Assembly (NCBI RefSeq): GCF_028473645.1
Contig: NZ_CP097269.1
Location: forward strand, 752,001-816,000
Length of the DNA: 64,000 nucleotides
Source: Acidovorax sp. GBBC 1281
GTDB lineage: Bacteria > Pseudomonadota > Gammaproteobacteria > Burkholderiales > Burkholderiaceae_C
Direction: 5' to 3'
The position numbers and the translations under genes are program-made. Positions 58,251 through 64,000 of the stretch are shown here, piece by piece (positions within the stretch are counted from its first letter, which is position 1; each line of letters opens with the position of its first letter). The notes under the pieces are model-generated. The model was not told the origin of the DNA, made no database searches, and saw only the letters and a list, made by a program, of their open reading frames with translations.

Positions 58251-58256
58251 TAGAAT
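58251..58256 (+). promoter_or_regulatory. -10-like TAGAAT 6 nt before tldD
   Basis: TAGAAT-CCGCCC-ATG without a Shine-Dalgarno; candidate leaderless start. No good -35. Confidence 0.45.
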
Positions 58257-58262
58257 CCGCCC

Positions 58263-59723
58263 ATGATCTCCCGCGAACCCACCATCGAACGCCTGTCCGT
58301 CGCCCGCCGCCTGCTCCTGGAGCCTTTCGGTCTCGACGAAACCCATCTGGCGCGCGCGCTCGCCGACATCCGGGCCCATCAGGTGGACGATGCCGACCTG
58401 TATTTCCAGTACACGCGCAGCGAGGGCTGGAGCCTGGAAGAAGGCATCGTCAAGACCGGATCGTTCAGCATCGACCAGGGCGTGGGCGTGCGGGCCGTGA
58501 GCGGCGAGAAGACGGCCTTCGCCTATTCCGACGACATCTCCGAGGCCTCCTTGCTCGATGCCGCCCGCACCGTGCGGGCGATTTCGGCGGCCTCGCAGGA
58601 GAAGCGGGCGAAGATCTCGCTCAAGAAGATCTCCGCCAGCCGATCGCTCTATCCCGGCACCGATCCCATCGCTTCGCTGGACAGCACGGCCAAGGTGGCG
58701 CTGCTGGAAAAGGTGGAGCAACAGGCCCGCGCCAAGGACCCGCGCGTGGCCCAGGTGATGGCGGGCCTGGCCAGCGAATACGACGTGGTGCTGGTGGCGC
58801 GCTCCGACGGCACGCTGGCTGCCGACGTGCGCCCGCTGGTGCGCCTGTCGGTCACCGTGATCGCCGAGCAGGCCGGCCGCCGCGAGGTGGGCTCGGCCGG
58901 CGGGGGCGGGCGCTTCGGCCTGGCCTATTTCGATGATGCGCAGATCACCCAGTACGTCGATGAGGCCGTGAACGCCGCCCTCGTCAATCTGGAGTCGCGC
59001 CCTGCGCCCGCGGGCGAGATGACCGTGGTGCTCGGCCCCGGGTGGCCTGGCGTGCTGCTGCACGAGGCCGTGGGCCACGGGCTGGAGGGTGATTTCAACC
59101 GCAAGGGCTCGAGCGCCTTCAGCGGCCGCATCGGCCAGCGCGTGGCGGCCAAGGGCGTGACGGTGCTGGACGACGGCACCCTGGCCGACCGCCGCGGCTC
59201 CCTCAACGTGGACGACGAAGGCCACGCCAGCCAGCGCAACGTGCTCATCGAGGACGGCATCCTCAAGGGCTACATCCAGGACTCGATGAACGCGCGCCTG
59301 TCGGGCGTGGCGCCCACCGGCAACGGCCGGCGCGAGAGCTACGCGCACATTCCCATGCCCCGCATGACCAACACCTACATGCTGGGCGGCGACAAGGACC
59401 CGGCGGAGATCGTCGCGAGCATCAAGCGCGGCCTCTACGCCACCAACTTCGGCGGCGGCCAGGTGGACATCACCAGCGGCAAGTTCGTGTTCTCGGCCAG
59501 CGAGGCGTATTGGGTCGAGAACGGCAAGATCCTGTACCCGGTCAAGGGCGCGACCATCGTCGGCAGCGGTCCGGAATCCCTCAAGAAGGTGACGCTCATC
59601 GGCAACGACATGGCGCTCGACAGCGGCGTGGGCACCTGCGGCAAGGAAGGCCAGAGCGTGCCGGTCGGCGTGGGCCAGCCCACGCTGCGCATTGACGGCC
59701 TGACGGTCGGCGGCACCGCATAA
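58263..59723 (+). CDS. tldD: Metalloprotease TldD
   Basis: 486-residue TldD, zinc protease partner of TldE/PmbA, used in microcin maturation and other peptide processing. The zinc site HEAVGH (H267-H272, HExxxH) is intact, with the downstream KGSSAFSGRIGQRV block. Length and start are canonical. tldE is not in this window. It is divergent from the GntR regulator and followed by a hypothetical gene. Confidence 0.96.
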   Translation: MISREPTIERLSVARRLLLEPFGLDETHLARALADIRAHQVDDADLYFQYTRSEGWSLEEGIVKTGSFSIDQGVGVRAVSGEKTAFAYSDDISEASLLDAARTVRAISAASQEKRAKISLKKISASRSLYPGTDPIASLDSTAKVALLEKVEQQARAKDPRVAQVMAGLASEYDVVLVARSDGTLAADVRPLVRLSVTVIAEQAGRREVGSAGGGGRFGLAYFDDAQITQYVDEAVNAALVNLESRPAPAGEMTVVLGPGWPGVLLHEAVGHGLEGDFNRKGSSAFSGRIGQRVAAKGVTVLDDGTLADRRGSLNVDDEGHASQRNVLIEDGILKGYIQDSMNARLSGVAPTGNGRRESYAHIPMPRMTNTYMLGGDKDPAEIVASIKRGLYATNFGGGQVDITSGKFVFSASEAYWVENGKILYPVKGATIVGSGPESLKKVTLIGNDMALDSGVGTCGKEGQSVPVGVGQPTLRIDGLTVGGTA

Positions 59724-59763
59724 GGCCCCGGGCGGCGGCGGACCTTCCAGGCGTGCACCCACC

Positions 59764-60309
59764 ATGCCTGACCCCTCGTCCAGCCAGCTGCTGAACACCG
59801 CACAGTCGTTCGGCGATGTGAGCCGGCTGCTGCGCGAAGGCGTGGCCGACGAAGAATCCCGCCAGTTCCGCGATGCGCTGACGTCGCTGTCCGCGCTCAT
59901 CGAAGATGCCGCGCACCTGCGCCGCGCCTGCGCCGATCCCTCCGCCATCTTCTGGAGCCTGGAACACCTGAAGCGCGCCGCGCGCGAGCACCAGTTCTTT
60001 CTCACCGGGCTGGGCTCCGCCTGGCATGCGCTTTATGAGCTGGGGGCCTACCAGCAGGCCCTGAAAGACCTGCGCGATGCCATCGAGATCTGGCACCAGG
60101 CACTGACCCGCCAAAGCCGCAGCGAGCCGGCTTGCTTCGATGCGTTCGAGCGCCTGGCCTGGCGCACCCTGGGCGAGGCGATGCTGGTCATCGACATGTA
60201 CGAGCAGGGCGGGGCGATGCTCAGCGAGCCTTCTCCAGAGCCCGCCGCGGCCCGGCGGCGCCCGATGCTGGCGCGCCTGCGCCGCTGGTTGGCGGGGCGC
60301 GGGCGATGA
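59764..60309 (+). CDS. Conserved helical hypothetical protein between tldD and aroG
   Basis: 181 residues, predicted mostly alpha-helical with TPR-like spacing (WHALYELGAYQQALKDLRDAI), ending in an Arg-rich tail (RRRPMLARLRRWLAGRGR). No signal peptide or membrane helix. No family recognised. 40 bp after tldD on the same strand. Confidence 0.7.
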   Translation: MPDPSSSQLLNTAQSFGDVSRLLREGVADEESRQFRDALTSLSALIEDAAHLRRACADPSAIFWSLEHLKRAAREHQFFLTGLGSAWHALYELGAYQQALKDLRDAIEIWHQALTRQSRSEPACFDAFERLAWRTLGEAMLVIDMYEQGGAMLSEPSPEPAAARRRPMLARLRRWLAGRGR

Positions 60310-60373
60310 AAGCGCGGCATCCCGCTTGTGGCAGCGCTGCAACGCGCCGGGGATGTTGCGGCGCAAAAATCGG

Positions 60374-60382
60374 TGTTACATT
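60374..60382 (+). promoter_or_regulatory. Extended -10 promoter for the aroG leader
   Basis: TGTTACATT fits TGnTAnnnT, with TTGCGG 12 bp upstream of its TG (15 bp before TACATT). The -10 ends 7 nt before the leader ATG, which would make the leader peptide mRNA leaderless or nearly so. Confidence 0.45.
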
Positions 60383-60389
60383 GCCACCG

Positions 60390-60446
60390 ATGCAAGTGCG
60401 TAGCGCGTTTTATTTTTGGTTTTACTTCTCTGTCCCAGGCGGATGA
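60390..60446 (+). CDS. Aromatic leader peptide of the aroG attenuator
   Basis: 18-codon ORF reading MQVRSAFYFWFYFSVPGG, with seven consecutive aromatic codons (Phe-Tyr-Phe-Trp-Phe-Tyr-Phe) at 60408-60428. It ends 38 bp before an intrinsic terminator and 120 bp before the aroG start. The composition matches all three end products of the shikimate pathway, which is what an attenuator leader would sense. No Shine-Dalgarno is evident. Confidence 0.8.
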   Translation: MQVRSAFYFWFYFSVPGG

Positions 60447-60492
60447 GAGGTCAGCGCGCAACCACCCGAGCCCCCCTCCTCTAGAAACCGCC
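60438..60492 (+). promoter_or_regulatory. Predicted antiterminator of the aroG leader
   Basis: GGCGG (60438-60442, leader codons near the stop) can pair with CCGCC (60488-60492), and AGAGG (60446-60450) with CCTCT (60478-60482). This pairing would consume the 5' arm of the terminator. A ribosome finishing at the stop codon would mask it; one stalled on the aromatic codons would expose it. Confidence 0.65.
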
Positions 60493-60525
60493 GAAGCTGA
60501 AAAGCCCGGCGGTTTTTTGTTTTTC
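60485..60525 (+). terminator. Intrinsic terminator of the aroG attenuator
   Basis: Stem AAACCGCCG / CGGCGGTTT with a 13-nt loop and a T-rich tract TTTTTTGTTTTT, upstream of aroG rather than after a gene. Transcription must read through it to reach aroG. Confidence 0.88.
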
Positions 60526-60566
60526 CGCTCCCCTTTTTTTCCGATCCAACCCACGAGGACGCAACC

Positions 60567-61688
60567 ATGACGGCCACTGCCAACCCCACCAGCGATGCCT
60601 GGTACCGCGACGTCGAGAAGACCAGCCAGACCGACGACGAACGTATCAAGGACATCACCGTGTTGCCCCCTCCAGAACATCTGATCCGCTTCTTCCCCAT
60701 CCGGGGAACGGCGGTGGAATCCCTGATCACGCGCACGCGGCGCGGCATCCAGGACATCATGGCCGGCCGGGACGACCGGCTGCTGGTGGTGATCGGCCCC
60801 TGCTCCATCCACGACCCGGCCGCCGCGCTGGAATACGCGCGGCGCCTGAAGGCGGTGCGCGAGCAGTACGCCGACACGCTGGAGATCGTGATGCGCGTGT
60901 ACTTCGAAAAGCCCCGCACCACGGTGGGCTGGAAGGGCCTGATCAACGATCCGTACCTGGACGAGAGCTACCGCATCGACGAAGGCCTGCGCATCGCGCG
61001 CCAGCTGCTCATCGACATCAACCGCATGGGCGTGCCGGCCGGCAGCGAGTTCCTGGACGTGATCTCGCCCCAGTACATCGGCGACCTCATCAGCTGGGGC
61101 GCCATCGGTGCGCGCACCACCGAAAGCCAGGTGCACCGCGAACTGGCCTCGGGCCTGTCGGCGCCCATCGGCTTCAAGAACGGCACGGACGGCAACATCC
61201 GCATCGCCACCGACGCGATCCAGTCCGCCAGCCGCGGCCACCACTTCCTGTCGGTGCACAAGAACGGGCAGGTGGCCATCGTCAACACGCAGGGCAATCC
61301 CGACTGCCACGTGATCCTGCGCGGCGGCAAGGCGCCGAACTACGACGCGGCCAGCGTCGCCGCGGCCTGCCAGGACCTGGAGGCTGCCAAGCTGCCCGCC
61401 ACGCTGATGGTGGATTGCAGCCATGCCAACAGCAGCAAGCAGCACGAAAAGCAGCGCGACGTGGCGCGCGAGATCGGCGCGCAGATCGCGGGCGGCTCGC
61501 GCTGCGTGTTCGGCGTGATGATCGAGAGCCACCTGACTGCCGGTGCTCAGAAATTCACGCCGGGCAAGGACCAGCCGGGTGCCCTGGAGTACGGCAAGAG
61601 CATCACCGATGCCTGCCTGGGCTGGGACGATTCGCTGTCGGCACTGGCCGACCTGTCGGCGGCCGTGGCCGCCCGCCGAGCCCGCTGA
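60567..61688 (+). CDS. aroG: 3-deoxy-7-phosphoheptulonate (DAHP) synthase, class I
   Basis: First enzyme of the shikimate pathway, condensing PEP and erythrose 4-phosphate. The protein is 373 residues with IGPCSIHDP (active site), RVYFEKPRTTVGWKGL, GARTTESQVHRELASG and DCSHANSSKQ. It is of the AroFGH class I type. GAGGAC precedes the ATG. Expression probably depends on the attenuator upstream. Which isozyme it is by feedback specificity cannot be told from sequence, so aroG is a family name here. Confidence 0.95.
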   Translation: MTATANPTSDAWYRDVEKTSQTDDERIKDITVLPPPEHLIRFFPIRGTAVESLITRTRRGIQDIMAGRDDRLLVVIGPCSIHDPAAALEYARRLKAVREQYADTLEIVMRVYFEKPRTTVGWKGLINDPYLDESYRIDEGLRIARQLLIDINRMGVPAGSEFLDVISPQYIGDLISWGAIGARTTESQVHRELASGLSAPIGFKNGTDGNIRIATDAIQSASRGHHFLSVHKNGQVAIVNTQGNPDCHVILRGGKAPNYDAASVAAACQDLEAAKLPATLMVDCSHANSSKQHEKQRDVAREIGAQIAGGSRCVFGVMIESHLTAGAQKFTPGKDQPGALEYGKSITDACLGWDDSLSALADLSAAVAARRAR

Positions 61689-61794
61689 AAACCAGGGACC
61701 GGGGCAGCGGCGTGCGATGTAAGCTCGATGGCCCCGCCGCGGGCATCGGCTTGCGTGGCCGCCCTTGGCCCCACCTCAACCAGGAAAACAATCC

Positions 61795-62106
61795 ATGCGC
61801 AGAGAAGTCTCGATCACCCTGGCGCCGGGCCAGGAATTCCGTTTCGACCTGAAAGGCTCGCAGCCTTTGAGCAATGAAGATGCTCGCCGCTGGCTGGACG
61901 AGGCGTTCATCAGCCTGGAGTGCGAGCCCCTGCGGGCCAGCGGCAAGGTGCTGCTGGCCGACAAGGTGCTCACGGTGGCACAGGCCGCCGGGGCCCCGCT
62001 GCTGGCCGACGCGCAATGGGGCCGGCAGTTCGCCGAGGCCGCCAGCGCCGCACTGGCCCGCCCGATCGTGCGGGTGGATGTCCCGGCCATGGCCGTGACG
62101 TATTGA
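61795..62106 (+). CDS. Small conserved hypothetical protein after aroG
   Basis: 103 residues, MRREVSITLAPGQEFRFDLK at the N-terminus, mixed alpha/beta with an Ala-rich helix. AGGAAAA precedes the ATG. No family recognised. It lies between aroG and the convergent mpl, with a dispersed repeat copy next to its stop. Confidence 0.65.
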   Translation: MRREVSITLAPGQEFRFDLKGSQPLSNEDARRWLDEAFISLECEPLRASGKVLLADKVLTVAQAAGAPLLADAQWGRQFAEAASAALARPIVRVDVPAMAVTY

Positions 62107-62139
62107 AGAGGGGCGGAGGGTCGCCTTCTGCGCTATCGG

Positions 62140-62195
62140 TCGAATCGGCCTCCAGTGCATATTCTACTAGGGCATGCTGCTATTATTTTGATAGC
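62140..62195 (-). repeat. Dispersed repeat copy R7, 3' end of mpl
   Basis: The clearest copy. On the minus strand: GCTATCAAAATAATAGC, AGCATGCCCTAGTAGAATATG, CACTGGAGGCCGATTCGA (split for length). It starts inside the last codons of mpl (IDSLSK) and runs into the spacer. Confidence 0.75.
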
Positions 62196-63592
62196 GAATC
62201 GATGAGCTTGCCGTGGATGCCGCCGAAGCTGCCATTGCTCATGCACACGATGTGATCGCCCGGCCGGGCCGCCTGGGTGATCTGTCCGATCAGCGTGCCG
62301 ATGTCCGCCGCAGTCCGGGCCTTGTCGCCCAGCGGCGCGAGCACCTGGGCCGCGTCCCAGTCAAGGCCGGCGGTGTGGCAGAACGCCAGGTCGGCCGGCT
62401 CCAGTGCCCAGGGCAACTGCGATTTCATGGTGCCCAGCTTCATGGTGTTGCTGCGCGGCTCGAACGCCGCGAGGATGCGCGCCGTCGGGCCCACGCTGCG
62501 GCGCAGCCCGTCCAGCGTGGTGCGCAGGGCGGTCGGGTGGTGGGCGAAGTCGTCGTACACCGCGATGCCGCGCACGGTGCCGCGCAGTTCCATGCGCCGC
62601 TTCACGTTCTGGAACCGCGCCAGCGCACGGCCGGCCTCTGCCGGCGCCACGCCCACGTGGTGGGCGGCGGCGATGGCGGCCAGCGCATTCAACTGGTTGT
62701 GCACCCCGGTCAGCGCCCATTCCACGCGGGCCACGGTCCGGCCCTGGTAGAGCACATCGAAGGCGTGCGGCTCGCCCTGGGCCGTGAAGTCGCTCACCAG
62801 CGCGCCGAAGCTCGCCACCTCGCTCCAGCAGCCGGCATGCAGCACGCGGGCCAGGCTTTCCTCCAGCCCGTTGACCACCACGCGGCCCGACGGCGGCACC
62901 GTGCGCACCAGGTGGTGGAACTGCCGCTCGATGGCCGGCAGGTCGTCGAAGATGTCCGCGTGGTCGAATTCCAGGTTGTTCAGCACCGCGGTGCGGGGGC
63001 GGTAGTGCACGAACTTGCTGCGCTTGTCGAAGAACGCGGTGTCGTATTCGTCCGCCTCGATCACGAACACGGGCGCATCGCCCGCCACGCCCGGGCCGGC
63101 CACCGGACGGCGCGCGGCGCCCAGCCGGGCCGACACGCCGAAATCCAGCGGCACGCCGCCCACCAGGAAGCCGGGCTGCAGGCCCGCGCATTCCAGAACC
63201 CAGGCCAGCATCGACGTGGTGGTCGTCTTGCCGTGGGTGCCCGCCACGGCCAGCACGTGCCGGCCCTGCAGCACGTGCTCGGCAAGCCACTGGGGGCCGC
63301 TGGTGTAGGCGGCGCCGGCGTCGAGGATGGCCTCCATCAGGGGGAATTTCGGCGTGCCGTCGGGCAGGCGCGCGCGGCTGACCACGTTGCCGATCACGAA
63401 CGCATCGGGCGCCAGCGCCATCTGGTCCGCGCCGTAGCCTTCGATCAGTTCGATCCCCAAGGCGCGCAACTGGTCGCTCATCGGGGGGTACACGCCGGCG
63501 TCGCAGCCGGTGACCTTGTGGCCCGCTTCGCGCGCCAGTGCCGCCAGGCCCCCCATGAACGTGCCGCAGATGCCCAGAATGTGAATATGCAT
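62183..63592 (-). CDS. mpl: UDP-MurNAc:L-Ala-gamma-D-Glu-mDAP ligase Mpl (recycling)
   Basis: Recycles the murein tripeptide by ligating it to UDP-MurNAc, feeding MurF. The protein is 469 residues, with MHIHILGICGTFMGGLAALA (Mpl-type Rossmann), P-loop [12 protein letters not shown] at 118-129, EADEYDTAFFDKRSKF and DDFAHHPTALRTTL. The HILGICGTFMG and DEYDTAFFDKRSKF motifs separate it from MurC. No Shine-Dalgarno; TAGAAT lies 8 nt before its ATG. Confidence 0.95.
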   Translation of the reverse strand: MHIHILGICGTFMGGLAALAREAGHKVTGCDAGVYPPMSDQLRALGIELIEGYGADQMALAPDAFVIGNVVSRARLPDGTPKFPLMEAILDAGAAYTSGPQWLAEHVLQGRHVLAVAGTHGKTTTTSMLAWVLECAGLQPGFLVGGVPLDFGVSARLGAARRPVAGPGVAGDAPVFVIEADEYDTAFFDKRSKFVHYRPRTAVLNNLEFDHADIFDDLPAIERQFHHLVRTVPPSGRVVVNGLEESLARVLHAGCWSEVASFGALVSDFTAQGEPHAFDVLYQGRTVARVEWALTGVHNQLNALAAIAAAHHVGVAPAEAGRALARFQNVKRRMELRGTVRGIAVYDDFAHHPTALRTTLDGLRRSVGPTARILAAFEPRSNTMKLGTMKSQLPWALEPADLAFCHTAGLDWDAAQVLAPLGDKARTAADIGTLIGQITQAARPGDHIVCMSNGSFGGIHGKLIDSLSK

Positions 63593-63600
63593 GGGCGCAG

Positions 63601-63606
63601 ATTCTA
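63601..63606 (-). promoter_or_regulatory. -10-like TAGAAT 8 nt before mpl
   Basis: Minus-strand TAGAAT-CTGCGCCC-ATG with no Shine-Dalgarno; candidate leaderless start. Confidence 0.4.
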
Positions 63607-63650
63607 AGGTTCCAGGGCTGCAAGGCCGCCCGCGCAGATCCCTCTTGCCT

Positions 63651-63680
63651 CGATAGCTACATTTTCAATAGCAAGGTCCA
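63651..63680 (-). repeat. Possible dispersed repeat copy R8
   Basis: Minus strand TTGCTATTGAAAATGTAGCTATCGAGG. It shares the GCTAT...AAAAT...TAGC hairpin core but lacks the later blocks. Partial, in the divergent spacer upstream of mpl. Confidence 0.35.
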
Positions 63681-63750
63681 CGATGGGGTGCCCCATGCCC
63701 CTGCCGGATGCGGGCGTTTTCCCGGGCCGCCTTCTTGCATTGAGGCCACA

Positions 63751-64000
63751 ATGGACCCTTCCCCCCACCCGATCGCCGCCATGCCAAACGCCCTCGCCAC
63801 CGAGATCGCCAACGCCGCGGCCCGCATGGTCGTCGAAGAAGGCCTGGAATGGGGCCCGGCCAAACGCCGGGCCGTTCGCCAATTGGGCCTGCCCACCCGC
63901 ACACCGCTGCCCGACAACGATCTGATCGAGGACGCCGTGCGCGAGTACATCGGCCTGTTCTGTGCCGACACCCAGCCCCAGGAATTGCTCGCGCTGCGGC
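63751..64000 (+). CDS. Conserved hypothetical protein (3' end outside window)
   Basis: At least 83 residues, open to the window edge. It begins MDPSPHPIAAMPNALATEIA and contains ARMVVEEGLEWGPAKRRAVR and LPDNDLIEDAVREYIGLF. A second ATG ten codons in (63781) is the alternative start; GAGG precedes the first. I do not recognise the family. Divergent from mpl. Confidence 0.7.
   Translation, partial: MDPSPHPIAAMPNALATEIANAAARMVVEEGLEWGPAKRRAVRQLGLPTRTPLPDNDLIEDAVREYIGLFCADTQPQELLALR

Overview
The window is a high-GC chromosomal segment from a member of the Comamonadaceae (Burkholderiales), most likely Acidovorax or a close relative. The evidence is the gene order around a complete dcw cluster, the hslVU-mraZ junction, Bug-type solute receptors, a Wzy/PglL-like ligase and the general protein character. 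Species cannot be fixed from sequence alone. I see no rRNA, tRNA, CRISPR array or prophage.

Layout. (1) 1-11 kb: end of xerC, a chemoreceptor, rlmI, a PAS-GGDEF diguanylate cyclase, a His-rich CobW-type GTPase, an unusual one-cysteine dksA, a STAS-like protein, and hslV-hslU. (2) 11-30.5 kb: an uninterrupted division and cell-wall cluster, mraZ-rsmH-ftsL-ftsI-murE-murF-mraY-murD-ftsW-murG-murC-ddl-ftsQ-ftsA-ftsZ-lpxC. Almost every junction is an ATGA stop/start overlap. It is preceded by four AGTG repeats at exact 10-bp spacing (probable MraZ operator). (3) 30.5-38 kb: a TPP riboswitch and thiC, two divergent chemoreceptors, an intact IS630-family element and an RcnB-like secreted protein. 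(4) 38-44 kb: ruvC, a CdsA-like/PlsC-like pair, and a receptor-cupin-aldolase operon followed by an IclR regulator. (5) 44-52 kb: rnb-tonB-like-aroE-mtgA on the minus strand, a Wzy/PglL-like ligase, a YqiA-like esterase and rodA. (6) 52-58 kb: a minus-strand catabolic-looking cluster (GntR, DUF2848, amidase, LysR, EthD/DUF4286-like protein, MHS transporter). (7) 58-64 kb: tldD, a hypothetical protein, a DAHP synthase gene behind a probable aromatic attenuator, a small hypothetical protein, mpl, and the start of another conserved gene.

How the genes work together: regions 2 and 5 cover much of peptidoglycan synthesis (MurC-F, Ddl, MraY, MurG, FtsW/FtsI, RodA, MtgA, and Mpl recycling) and division. 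aroG and aroE bracket the shikimate pathway. plsC/cdsA-like and lpxC add envelope lipid functions.

The strongest unexpected signals are: an 18-codon leader peptide with seven consecutive aromatic codons and a competing antiterminator/terminator ahead of the DAHP synthase gene; an 83-bp tandem repeat between ftsW and murG whose period preserves ATGA translational coupling, giving two nested 28-residue ORFs; a degenerate dispersed repeat found both between genes and inside rlmI, murG, aroE and the end of mpl; and a recurrent -10-like motif 6-8 nt before start codons that suggests leaderless mRNAs.
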